The notes: a model not told the origin generated them from the sequence alone. A DNA stretch of 7,945 nt from Rickettsiales bacterium (GCA_020631295.1 JAHDHN010000063.1:1-7945); one strand, 5' to 3'. Counted from the first letter of the stretch, positions 1 through 6,603 are shown. Numbers and translations: made by a program.

Positions 1-228
1 GGCTTTGCAACCTTAGAGGGTAAAAATATAGACATACGACACTTTCCCGATTCAGTGACAAAAAAAATATTTGATATTTCTCAAGAGGTTGTTAAAGAGA
101 TCGCGTCTGAATCAAATATCGCACAAAAGATCTATCAATCTTTTTCCAAATTTAGAAAGGTTGCTATTGATTATTCGGATGTGACTGAGTATGGGTTCAT
201 GCATGGCAGGAGGAATGCCGTTAAGTAA
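1..228 (+). CDS. TRAP transporter solute-binding protein, DctP type (C-terminal fragment)
   Basis: The 5' end lies outside the window; the last 75 residues are readable in frame 1 and end at TAA 226-228. The fragment contains a charged helix-rich stretch (FPDSVTKKIFDISQEVVKEI) and then YQSFSKF..VAIDYSDVTEYGFMHGRR. This matches the usual C-terminus of DctP-family periplasmic binding proteins, especially the mannitol/chloroaromatic (FcbT1-like) group, where a long helix is followed by an aromatic-rich VAEYTYDxFM-like end. Such proteins capture an organic acid in the periplasm and deliver it to a DctQM membrane pair. No permease for it is visible; any partner would lie upstream. The ligand cannot be predicted from this fragment. 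Base composition is visibly more AT-rich than the genes to its right. The next gene starts 27 nt downstream with no terminator between. The family call is by recalled pattern, not by a search. Confidence 0.72.
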   Translation, partial: GFATLEGKNIDIRHFPDSVTKKIFDISQEVVKEIASESNIAQKIYQSFSKFRKVAIDYSDVTEYGFMHGRRNAVK

Positions 229-240
229 TAACGTGAAAAC

Positions 241-246
241 AGGGAG
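241..246 (+). promoter_or_regulatory. Ribosome binding site of the MarR-like gene
   Basis: AGGGAG lies 9 nt before the ATG at 256 and supports that start. The 27-nt gap after the upstream stop codon has no hairpin, so the regulator is probably read through from the upstream gene, or from a promoter inside it. Confidence 0.6.
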
Positions 247-255
247 TAACTATAA

Positions 256-714
256 ATGAAGAATAAATATCTTACACTGGTATTGTTGGTGGAAAGAATG
301 CACCGCCGCTTTTTGGATGTAATCAAGGCTGAGCTTGAAAAGCAAGGTGTGGAAGACATTAATAACGTACAAACACTTATCCTTTATAATATTGGTGACG
401 CGACATTGACAGTGGGTGAATTGACGTCTCGCGGCTATTATCTTGGCTCTAACGTGTCTTACAACATCAAAAAGTTGGTAGAAAATAAATATGTAATTCA
501 AGAGCGCTCTCCGCACGATAAGCGTTCTATCAAAGTAAAACTATCTGAAAAAGGCTTGAAGCTGTGCAAGATCGTGGATGCTCTGTATGAAGATAATGCA
601 ACCCGCTTGTCTGAGCTTGGTTTGAGTGAGTCTGATCTTGAGTCTTCTGTGGAAACATTGAAGCAGATTGAGGCGCTTTGGTCTCGTATTGTAGCTGAAA
701 ATTTTAGCTTCTAA
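256..714 (+). CDS. MarR-family winged-helix transcriptional regulator, LdtR-like
   Basis: A 152-residue cytoplasmic DNA-binding protein, the usual MarR size. An N-terminal dimerisation helix (about 5-35) is followed by a winged helix at about 50-100. LTVGELTSRGYYLGSNVSYN (51-70) leads into the recognition helix SNVSYNIKKLVENKYV, and the wing carries the MarR-typical D-x-R signature as SPHDKRSIKVKLSEKG (85-100). C-terminal helices complete the dimer interface. The GYYLGSNVSYN segment resembles the LdtR group of alphaproteobacteria; LdtR of Liberibacter is a ligand-responsive MarR regulator of stress and cell-wall genes. Assignment to that group is from memory. The gene ends 72 nt before the TAXI binding-protein gene, so local control of the transporter is a reasonable inference, with the palindrome at 737-747 as a possible operator. 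The effector is unknown. Confidence is high for the MarR fold and moderate for the LdtR group. Confidence 0.85.
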   Translation: MKNKYLTLVLLVERMHRRFLDVIKAELEKQGVEDINNVQTLILYNIGDATLTVGELTSRGYYLGSNVSYNIKKLVENKYVIQERSPHDKRSIKVKLSEKGLKLCKIVDALYEDNATRLSELGLSESDLESSVETLKQIEALWSRIVAENFSF

Positions 715-736
715 ATAGCTAGGCGCAGGATGCTTC

Positions 737-747
737 CGCAACTTGCG
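737..747 (+). promoter_or_regulatory. Candidate operator: 11-nt palindrome upstream of the TAXI gene
   Basis: CGCAACTTGCG is a perfect inverted repeat (CGCAA-C-TTGCG) centred 45 nt before the ATG at 787, in the only gap between the regulator and the transporter gene. Its position suits an operator for a dimeric winged-helix protein. It is short, has one copy, and may be chance. Confidence 0.3.
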
Positions 748-773
748 TATAGATCATCATCATAGTTGAATAA

Positions 774-780
774 TAAGGAG
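774..780 (+). promoter_or_regulatory. Ribosome binding site that sets the TAXI protein start
   Basis: TAAGGAG lies 6 nt before ATG 787. A TTG at 766 is in frame but would put this strong Shine-Dalgarno sequence inside the gene and add charged residues before the signal peptide, so ATG 787 is chosen. Confidence 0.8.
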
Positions 781-786
781 AACGTT

Positions 787-1983
787 ATGTTTAAATGGTT
801 TGGTGCCTCTGCAGCTGCAGTAATTGGCGCAGTGGCAATGCTTCCTGCAAGTGCTGCAAATGCAAGCGAGTATATCACAATCGGTACAGGTGGTGTAACC
901 GGCGTATATTACCCCGCCGGCGGTGCGATTTGTCGCTTGGTAGCACGCGGACGTAAAGACCATGGCATTCGTTGTAATGTAGAATCTACGCAAGGCTCTA
1001 TCTATAATCTAAACGCATTGCGTGAGGGAGAGCTGGACGTGGCTGTAGCGCAAAGTGACTGGCAGTTCCATTCCTTCAATGGCACGTCTAAATTCCCTGA
1101 GAAAGATGAAAATCTACGCTCTTTATTTTCACTGCATAGTGAACCTTTCACTGTAATCGCGCGTGAAGATGCAGGCGTTGAAGTGTTTGATGATCTGGCT
1201 GGTAAGCGTGTGAATATTGGCAACCCAGGTTCTGGTATGCGCGCGACTATGGAAGTATTAATGGACAAAAAAGGCTGGACGAAGAAAAGCTTCAAGCTGG
1301 CCTCTGAGTTAAAAGCTTCCGAGCAAGCGCAGGCATTATGCGATAATAAAATCGATGTGATGGTATATGCGGCAGGCCACCCAAATGGCTTGGTGCAAGA
1401 AGCAACTACTACCTGTAAAACAAAAATTATCGCAGTGAACGGCCCAGAAGTGCAGGAGCTGATCGAAAATAATCCCTATTACGCCAAGGCAACAATTCCT
1501 GGTAAAATGTATGACAATAACGATGATGATATTGCGACATTTGGTGTGAAAGCTACATTCGTTACCTCTGCAAATAAAGATGAAGAGGTGATTTATCAGG
1601 TGGTGAAGTCGGTATTTGATAATTTTGATAATTTCAAAACGCTGCACCCTGTATTTTCTACACTAAAGCCTGAAGATTTGATTTATGACGGCAACACAGC
1701 GCCATTGCATCGTGGTGCAAAGCGTTACTTTGAAGAAAGCGGTTTGCTTGCTGAAGCAGGTGAGGGCGCTGCAGAGGCAGAAGCGGATACAGCAGAAGAA
1801 GCTGTAGAAGCTGCAGTGGAGGAAAATACAGCGGCACTAAAAGCCGAAGCACAACAGGCAGCAGAAGCGGCAAGTGAAGCATTGGATGATGCAGAGAGTG
1901 CTATTTCTGCTCCTAAAGCTGCATTAGAAGAGGTGGCAAATGATAATCTGATTGTGCCTGCTGAAGCAGCAAAAAAAAACTAA
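787..1983 (+). CDS. TAXI-family TRAP transporter solute-binding protein with Ala/Glu-rich C-terminal tail
   Basis: A 398-residue periplasmic binding protein. Residues 1-26 form a signal peptide (MFKWFGASAAAVIGAVAMLP, then ASAANA), with probable cleavage after A26. The mature protein opens with the TAXI hallmark ITIGTGGVTGVYYPAGGAIC (30-49), then STQGSIYNLNALREGELDVAVAQSD (67-91), where the TQGS and AQSD loops line the ligand site in this family. Further TAXI segments are FDDLAGKRVNIGNPGSGMR (134-152) and the closing NTAPLHRGAKRYFEESGL (303-320). The family normally ends about there. Residues 322-398 are an extra Ala/Glu-rich tail, predicted helical or coiled coil, with no membrane segment or lipobox. 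As far as I know, characterised TAXI proteins bind glutamate or 2-oxoglutarate-like acids; this ligand is not deducible here. It should deliver substrate to the fused permease encoded downstream, from which it is separated by a terminator. Confidence 0.93.
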   Translation: MFKWFGASAAAVIGAVAMLPASAANASEYITIGTGGVTGVYYPAGGAICRLVARGRKDHGIRCNVESTQGSIYNLNALREGELDVAVAQSDWQFHSFNGTSKFPEKDENLRSLFSLHSEPFTVIAREDAGVEVFDDLAGKRVNIGNPGSGMRATMEVLMDKKGWTKKSFKLASELKASEQAQALCDNKIDVMVYAAGHPNGLVQEATTTCKTKIIAVNGPEVQELIENNPYYAKATIPGKMYDNNDDDIATFGVKATFVTSANKDEEVIYQVVKSVFDNFDNFKTLHPVFSTLKPEDLIYDGNTAPLHRGAKRYFEESGLLAEAGEGAAEAEADTAEEAVEAAVEENTAALKAEAQQAAEAASEALDDAESAISAPKAALEEVANDNLIVPAEAAKKN

Positions 1984-1994
1984 ATAATACAGCG

Positions 1995-2037
1995 CCAAAA
2001 AATCGCAGTTTCTTTGAAAAATTAGCTGCATTTTTGG
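1995..2037 (+). other. Imperfect inverted repeat after the TAXI gene
   Basis: The left arm 1995-2008 (CCAAAAAATCGCAG) pairs with the right arm 2026-2037 (CTGCATTTTTGG), giving about 12 base pairs with two single-base bulges and a 17-nt loop. There is no T-run after it, so it is not a terminator by itself. A 3' stem-loop could protect the binding-protein mRNA from 3' decay. Part of the match is A/T runs, so confidence is low. Confidence 0.35.
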
Positions 2038-2056
2038 GATTGTAATGTTACAGAAG

Positions 2057-2086
2057 ACTGCCTCATGCAAATGGGGCAGTTTTTTT
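2057..2086 (+). terminator. Rho-independent terminator between TAXI binding protein and permease
   Basis: The stem ACTGCCTCA (2057-2065) pairs with TGGGGCAGT (2072-2080), nine pairs with one G-T wobble. The loop is TGCAAA, and the hairpin runs directly into seven T residues (2080-2086). This is a strong intrinsic terminator by form. It sits 36 nt before the permease start, inside what should be one functional transport unit, so partial readthrough is the likely way the permease is expressed. I could not find a convincing promoter in 2087-2121. Confidence 0.85.
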
Positions 2087-2121
2087 ATGTGTGATAACCA
2101 CTGGCTATTGGATGAAATAAT

Positions 2122-4773
2122 ATGAATAAGCAATTATCGGCAGATGAGCTTAAAGATTTAGTAATTGAATCAGATACGGGCGCGCGTAATCCACGTAATC
2201 GCATTATATTCCGCCTTATTTTATGCATGGCCTTTTTGTGGTCAGCCTTCCAAGTGGTGGTGGCCTCTGATTGGTATTTGGAAGTGGTGGCATGGTTTAA
2301 CAGCACTACCATGTCTGAGTATATTGATATTACAGCGCTCAATTCAGATAAGGTGCGCTCTATTCATTTGGCCTTTGCGGTATTTCTGGCCTTTTTATGT
2401 TACCCGGCATTTAAAAGTTCGCCACGGCGCCATATTCCTATTTTAGATTGGGTGCTGGCACTGGCAGGCGCCTTTGCTGCAGCCTATTATTGGTTGTTTT
2501 ATGAAGGCCTAAGCGCCCGCTCAGGCATTCCTACCACCATGGACAAGGCCATGTTTGTGGTGGGTATTTTGTGCTTACTTGAGGCCACACGTCGTGCCCT
2601 TGGTCCGCCATTGCTTATCATTGCTACTATTTTCTTGCTCTATGCCTTCTTTGGTAACGCCTCTTTTATTCCTGATTTGCTGCAGCATAAAGGCCAATCG
2701 CTCTCTAAAGTGGCCGGCCATATGTGGCTCTCCACTGAAGGAGTGTTTGGTATTGCGCTTGGTGTATCGGCCGATTTTGTATTCTTATTTGTGTTGTTTG
2801 GTGCGCTGTTAGACAAAGCCGGCGCAGGTAATTATTTCATCAAACTTGCCTTCTCTATGCTTGGGCATTTAAAAGGCGGGCCTGCAAAAGCAGCTGTATT
2901 GTCTTCCGGTATGACCGGCCTTATTTCAGGCTCCTCCATTGCCAACACCGTAACTACCGGTACGTTCACCGTGCCACTCATGAAACGCGTAGGATTTTCC
3001 GGCGAAAAAGCCGGCGCGGTAGAGGTGGCCTCTTCGGTGAACGGGCAAATCATGCCGCCAGTAATGGGTGCCGCTGCCTTCTTGATGGTGGAATATGCCT
3101 CCATTCCGTATATTGAAGTAATCAAGCACGCCTTCATTCCTGCACTTATTTCCTATATCGCCTTGATCTATATGGTGCATTTGGAAGCGGTAAAATCCAA
3201 CATGCCAACATTGCCAAAAGCCAAAACGCATCCGTTACTTATTAGCCTTCGCAACGCAGGCATCACCATCTCTGGTATTATCATTCTTGCAATGGGCGTG
3301 TATTATGGGCTGGGTTGGCTAAAGCCAGTTTTAGGTGAACATTCAGCACCCGTATTCGCACTGTTGGTGCTTTCTGTATATGTGTTCTTGGTGTGGTATT
3401 CCACCTCTGTGCCAGAGCTGGAGCAGGATGATCCTAACGCAAAAATGGTAAGCCTGCCCGAAACAGCGCCAACGGCTGTGGCAGGTGTATACTTCCTACT
3501 CCCAATTGTAGTGCTGGTATGGTTCTTAATGATTGAACGTCTATCGCCTGCACTTTCTGCCTATTGGGCTACATTAGCAATGATCTTCATTCTGCTAACG
3601 CAGCATGCGCTGAAGCGCTTTTTCCGCAAAGTGGGTGATATCAAAACAGGCCTAAAAGAAGGTTGGGATGATTTTACCGATGGCATGATTGCTGGTGCTA
3701 AAAACATGATTGGTATTGGTGTGGCCACTGCAGCGGCTGGTGTAATTGTGGGCGTGGTATCACTCACCGGTGTAGGGCAGGTGCTTGCCTTGGTGATTGA
3801 GGCGTTAGCCGGCGGTTCGATTGTACTTATTTTAATACTGACAGCACTTATCTGTCTAATTTTGGGCATGGGTTTACCAACAACTGCAAACTATATTGTG
3901 GTAGCCAGTCTTATGGCGCATGTGGTGCTTGAGCTTGGCTTGCAAAATGGCTTGGTAGTACCACTGATTGCGGTGCATTTATTTGTGTTCTATTTTGGTA
4001 TTATGGCAGATGTTACACCGCCTGTGGGCTTGGCCTCCTTTGCCGCAGCAGCCATTTCCGGTGCAGACCCGCTAAAAACCGGGGGGCAGGCCTTTGCCTA
4101 TAGCTTGCGTACCGCCATCCTGCCGTTCTTCTTCATTTTTAATACAGAGCTGATTTTGATTGGTGTGGATAGCTACTGGTATGGCTTCTTGGTGTTCTTA
4201 TATGCCATGGCTGCCATATTGCTGTTTTCTGCAGCGGTGCAGGGCTATTTTGTGGCGCGTAATAAATGGTATGAGTCTTTGTTGCTGCTAACAGCCTCTG
4301 TGACGTTGTTTGTGCCACAATTGCCGTTGAATTATATCTTCCCCAAATATGCAGCAGGAGATCATCTGCAGCTGTCTGAAACAGCAGGTAGCTTCCCAGA
4401 AGGCTCTACCATCCGCATTAAAGGAGAAGGCGAGAATGCCATTGGTGAGCCGCAAAAATTTACCAAATTTATTTCTACCGAAGGGCATGCATCTGTAAAA
4501 GAAGCGCTGGATGCCTATGGCCTAACATTGCGCACAGAAGGCAATAAAGCCATTGTAGATGATATTGGCTTTAATAGCCCAGCTGAGAATGATGGCATGG
4601 ATTTTGAATTTGCCATTACCTCATTGGAAGTGCCACAAGCACAGCCGCATCCAAAATGGTTATTTATTCCTGCCTTTTTGCTTGTAGCTGTGGTATATGT
4701 GTTGCAACGCCGCCGTAGAGCTGGCACAAACACAGAAAGCACTGCGTCAAATGAAGCAGCGCAAACAGCGTAA
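2122..4773 (+). CDS. TRAP transporter fused permease (DctQ-DctM fusion) with C-terminal DUF3394-type region
   Basis: An 883-residue inner-membrane protein, the normal length for fused TRAP permeases of TAXI systems. The N-terminal part (about 27-175) has DctQ-like hydrophobic helices. The DctM-like part begins near 205 with GVFGIALGVSADFVFLFVLFGALL, then GGPAKAAVLSSGMTGLISGSS (252-272) and SSVNGQIMPPVMGAAAF (304-320). The second half repeats the pattern with GMGLPTTANYIVVASL (582-597) and GIMADVTPPVGLASFAAAAI (626-645), both diagnostic. About 685-870 resembles DUF3394: two hydrophobic helices (686-708, 716-734), a soluble stretch (about 740-845), a last helix (846-861) and a basic RRRR. It imports the TAXI-bound solute using the ion gradient. 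The start at ATG 2122 has only a weak Shine-Dalgarno (GGAT 2110-2113), which with the preceding terminator suggests lower expression than the binding protein. The stress-protein gene follows after 21 nt. Confidence 0.95.
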   Translation: MNKQLSADELKDLVIESDTGARNPRNRIIFRLILCMAFLWSAFQVVVASDWYLEVVAWFNSTTMSEYIDITALNSDKVRSIHLAFAVFLAFLCYPAFKSSPRRHIPILDWVLALAGAFAAAYYWLFYEGLSARSGIPTTMDKAMFVVGILCLLEATRRALGPPLLIIATIFLLYAFFGNASFIPDLLQHKGQSLSKVAGHMWLSTEGVFGIALGVSADFVFLFVLFGALLDKAGAGNYFIKLAFSMLGHLKGGPAKAAVLSSGMTGLISGSSIANTVTTGTFTVPLMKRVGFSGEKAGAVEVASSVNGQIMPPVMGAAAFLMVEYASIPYIEVIKHAFIPALISYIALIYMVHLEAVKSNMPTLPKAKTHPLLISLRNAGITISGIIILAMGVYYGLGWLKPVLGEHSAPVFALLVLSVYVFLVWYSTSVPELEQDDPNAKMVSLPETAPTAVAGVYFLLPIVVLVWFLMIERLSPALSAYWATLAMIFILLTQHALKRFFRKVGDIKTGLKEGWDDFTDGMIAGAKNMIGIGVATAAAGVIVGVVSLTGVGQVLALVIEALAGGSIVLILILTALICLILGMGLPTTANYIVVASLMAHVVLELGLQNGLVVPLIAVHLFVFYFGIMADVTPPVGLASFAAAAISGADPLKTGGQAFAYSLRTAILPFFFIFNTELILIGVDSYWYGFLVFLYAMAAILLFSAAVQGYFVARNKWYESLLLLTASVTLFVPQLPLNYIFPKYAAGDHLQLSETAGSFPEGSTIRIKGEGENAIGEPQKFTKFISTEGHASVKEALDAYGLTLRTEGNKAIVDDIGFNSPAENDGMDFEFAITSLEVPQAQPHPKWLFIPAFLLVAVVYVLQRRRRAGTNTESTASNEAAQTA

Positions 4774-4781
4774 TATCTTTG

Positions 4782-4790
4782 TAAGGAGAG
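4782..4790 (+). promoter_or_regulatory. Strong ribosome binding site of the stress-protein gene
   Basis: TAAGGAGAG ends 4 nt before ATG 4795. It is clearly stronger than the site before the permease, so the universal stress protein is probably translated more efficiently than the permease from the same message. Confidence 0.6.
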
Positions 4791-4794
4791 CATA

Positions 4795-5223
4795 ATGTAT
4801 ACAGATATTCTACTGCCCGTGGATTTAACGCATGCCAGCGAGCGCCGCCAGTCGCATGAGGTGGCCATTGAATATGCACAAGCCTTTGGTTCCACCTTGC
4901 ATGTGATGACTGTGGTGCCAGATTCTGGCATGGCGATTGTAAGCCAATATTTCAGCACCACTGCAGTGGATGATATTGTAGAAAAAACCAATGAAAAGCT
5001 GCATGAGTTTACCGACAAGCACTTCCCGAAAGATGTGAAGATTCAGCATGTGGTAACCACGGGCAATGTGTATGAGTCGATTATCACCACTGCCGAGAAA
5101 ATTGATTGCGACTTGATTATTATGTCTGCACATCGTCCGGAGCTGAAGGACTATCTGCTTGGACCGAACTCAGCACGTGTGGTGCGTCACTCCAATAAAT
5201 CTGTGTTGGTGGTGCGTAGCTAG
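4795..5223 (+). CDS. Universal stress protein (UspA family), TRAP-associated, TeaD-like
   Basis: A 142-residue single-domain cytoplasmic Usp protein. It opens with MYTDILLPVDLTHASER, where the Asp of LPVD is the usual base/ATP-contacting residue, has the central strand LHVMTVVPDSGMAIVSQYF (35-53), and ends DLIIMSAHRPELKDYLLGPNSARVVRHSNKSVLVVRS (106-142). The family's nucleotide loop is normally G-2x-G-9x-G-S/T. Here it reads SAHR, eight residues, then GPN (111-125), so both glycines of the first half are absent. The best-known relative in this context is TeaD of Halomonas, a Usp encoded with the TeaABC ectoine TRAP transporter that modulates its uptake. By analogy this protein may tune the transporter encoded just upstream (21-nt gap). 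The role is inferred from context; the family is clear. Confidence 0.92.
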   Translation: MYTDILLPVDLTHASERRQSHEVAIEYAQAFGSTLHVMTVVPDSGMAIVSQYFSTTAVDDIVEKTNEKLHEFTDKHFPKDVKIQHVVTTGNVYESIITTAEKIDCDLIIMSAHRPELKDYLLGPNSARVVRHSNKSVLVVRS

Positions 5224-5250
5224 CTTAACAATAAAAAGGGCGCACGGGCT

Positions 5251-6138
5251 ATGCATCCAGATCTAAAACAGGCACTTGAAGCATTTGGCGTGGAGTTTGA
5301 GCAAGCGCTGGAAGATCTTATTCCCTTGCGTGATGCCTCTAGGGTAGGGGAGCATCGCCTCAGCCGTGCTATGCGTTATGCCTGCTTGGATGGCGGTAAG
5401 CGCCTGCGTCCGTTTTTGACCTGCACTGTAGCCGATTTATTTGGTGTAAGCCATGATGCCGCGCTACAAACTGCTGTGGCGATTGAGCTGATTCATACCT
5501 TCTCTCTGGTGCATGATGATCTGCCTGCGATGGATGATGATGATCTGCGCCGTGGCCGCGCAAGCACCCATAAAGAATTTGATGAGGCAACTGCCATTTT
5601 GGCGGGTGACGCGCTTTCTGCCTATGCATTCGAAATTTTGGCAGATGAATCCACCCATGCGGATGCAAAGGTGCGTGTGGAACTTGTGTCCGCACTGGCC
5701 AAGGCCACTGGCCAGCATGGCATGGTGGGCGGACAGATGATGGACATGCTCTCTGAAGAGCGTGAATTGAATATTGAAGAAATCACCCGTCTGCAGCGCA
5801 TGAAAACCGGTGCACTCTTTGCGGTGGCATGTGAGGCTGGCGCCATTTTGGGCAAAGCACCGCGTTTGCTGCGCAATAAATTACGTGGCTATGCGCATGA
5901 TATTGGGCTGGCCTTCCAAATTACCGATGATTTGCTGGATGCCCAAGCCGGCGAGAACGATAATCGTGAGAATAAATCCGAAGAGAAGGGCACGTTTATT
6001 AGTGTGATGGGCGAGGCGCAAGCCAAGCGCCAGGCTGATATTCTTATCTCTCAAGCCAAGCAGCATGTGGAAAGCTTCGGTAAAAAAGCGCTGCTGCTGC
6101 AGCATCTGGCTGATTTTATCTATAAAAGAAGTTTCTAA
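5251..6138 (+). CDS. ispA: Farnesyl diphosphate synthase (short-chain polyprenyl synthase)
   Basis: A 295-residue cytoplasmic enzyme, the standard IspA length. It condenses dimethylallyl and then geranyl diphosphate with isopentenyl diphosphate to make C15 farnesyl diphosphate, the precursor of undecaprenyl phosphate, quinone tails and heme O. Visible motifs are GGKRLRP (48-54), which binds isopentenyl diphosphate; the first Asp-rich motif HDDLPAMDDDDLRRGR (88-103) with the two-residue bacterial insertion; GQMMDM (161-166); and the second Asp-rich motif FQITDDLLD (222-230) followed by KGTF (246-249). Phe at position 84, five residues before the first Asp, suggests chain length stops at C15, though C20 is not excluded. 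ATG 5251 is preceded by AAAAAGGG (5233-5240), 10 nt away. The usual neighbours xseB and dxs are absent here; instead a stress-protein gene precedes it (27 nt) and a membrane-protein gene follows after 3 nt. Confidence 0.93.
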   Translation: MHPDLKQALEAFGVEFEQALEDLIPLRDASRVGEHRLSRAMRYACLDGGKRLRPFLTCTVADLFGVSHDAALQTAVAIELIHTFSLVHDDLPAMDDDDLRRGRASTHKEFDEATAILAGDALSAYAFEILADESTHADAKVRVELVSALAKATGQHGMVGGQMMDMLSEERELNIEEITRLQRMKTGALFAVACEAGAILGKAPRLLRNKLRGYAHDIGLAFQITDDLLDAQAGENDNRENKSEEKGTFISVMGEAQAKRQADILISQAKQHVESFGKKALLLQHLADFIYKRSF

Positions 6139-6141
6139 TTC

Positions 6142-6603
6142 ATGCGCGCGATTGCACATTGGTCGGTAGATCCGTTTTATATGCAAGTATTTTGGGATTC
6201 CTTTTGGGCAACCTTTATTCTGCCGGTTAAGGGTGAGTTTTTTATGGACGCGGTGTTTACTACACCGGTGAGAGACAATGCCACAGCCATGATTTTTGGC
6301 AGCTGGGGCGCAGTGTGTGGCGCCATGGCTACCATATTCTTAGTGATGCTGCTGGTAAAATTGCTGCAATTTATCTTCGGATTCTTATCCAGCGATCAAG
6401 ACCAAGCACGGCTTGCCAAAGCATCTCATTTCTATAATCGTTACGCCATCTGGTCGGCCTTTTTCTTTGGCTGGGGCAGTATTGGTAGCATCCTGCCATT
6501 ATTGGCCGGGCTATTTCGCGGCAATCTATTGTTGATTTTACCATTATGTGTTATTGGTAAAGTGATGTACTATTTTATATTCTATGTACAAAGGCTAATG
6601 TAA
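6142..6603 (+). CDS. Small membrane protein, divergent DedA/YqaA-like (VTT domain)
   Basis: A 153-residue hydrophobic protein that I do not recognise with certainty. The pattern resembles YqaA/DedA proteins: a re-entrant-like FILPVKGEFF (25-34) in place of the family's LLPGxxE, a GSWGAVCGAMATIFLVMLLVKLL helix (53-75) with glycine spacing, then FYNRYAIWSAFFFGWGSIGSILPLLAGLFRG (97-127), similar to the YqaA RYGxWxLLLSWLPxxGDPLxLxAGxLR stretch, and a last helix with IGKVMYYFIFY (138-148). DedA-type proteins include undecaprenyl-phosphate flippases. ATG 6142 lies 3 nt after the ispA stop and suits translational coupling, but has only a weak AAAAGAAG upstream. An alternative ATG at 6244 has a better site (AAGGGTG 6229-6235), yet would drop the FILPVKGEFF part that fits the domain. 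The start is therefore uncertain and the function unknown. Confidence 0.6.
   Translation: MRAIAHWSVDPFYMQVFWDSFWATFILPVKGEFFMDAVFTTPVRDNATAMIFGSWGAVCGAMATIFLVMLLVKLLQFIFGFLSSDQDQARLAKASHFYNRYAIWSAFFFGWGSIGSILPLLAGLFRGNLLLILPLCVIGKVMYYFIFYVQRLM

Noticed and set aside
705..721. TAGCT/AGCTA inverted repeat at the end of the MarR-like gene as a terminator
   Set aside because: Only five AT-rich pairs and no T-run follow it, so it does not qualify as an intrinsic terminator.
766..786. In-frame TTG that would extend the TAXI protein by seven residues
   Set aside because: The strong TAAGGAG at 774-780 lies within this stretch and is correctly spaced for ATG 787; the extension would also put charged residues before the signal peptide.
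1658..1882. Leu/Pro-rich open frame on the minus strand
   Set aside because: It is the mirror of the Ala/Glu-rich low-complexity tail on the plus strand, with no ribosome site or domain pattern of its own.
1971..1979. Run of nine A just before the TAXI stop codon, as a programmed slippage site
   Set aside because: A shift would change only a few residues before another stop, so no product of interest results; it may merely be a place prone to sequencing error.
2014..2046. Promoter-like TTGAAA and TGTAAT pair before the terminator
   Set aside because: The spacing is 21 nt, too long for a normal sigma-70 promoter, and any transcript would run straight into the terminator at 2057-2086.
4515..5018. 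167-residue open frame on the minus strand across the permease-Usp junction
   Set aside because: It covers two clear plus-strand genes, and its translation shows no recognisable family features.
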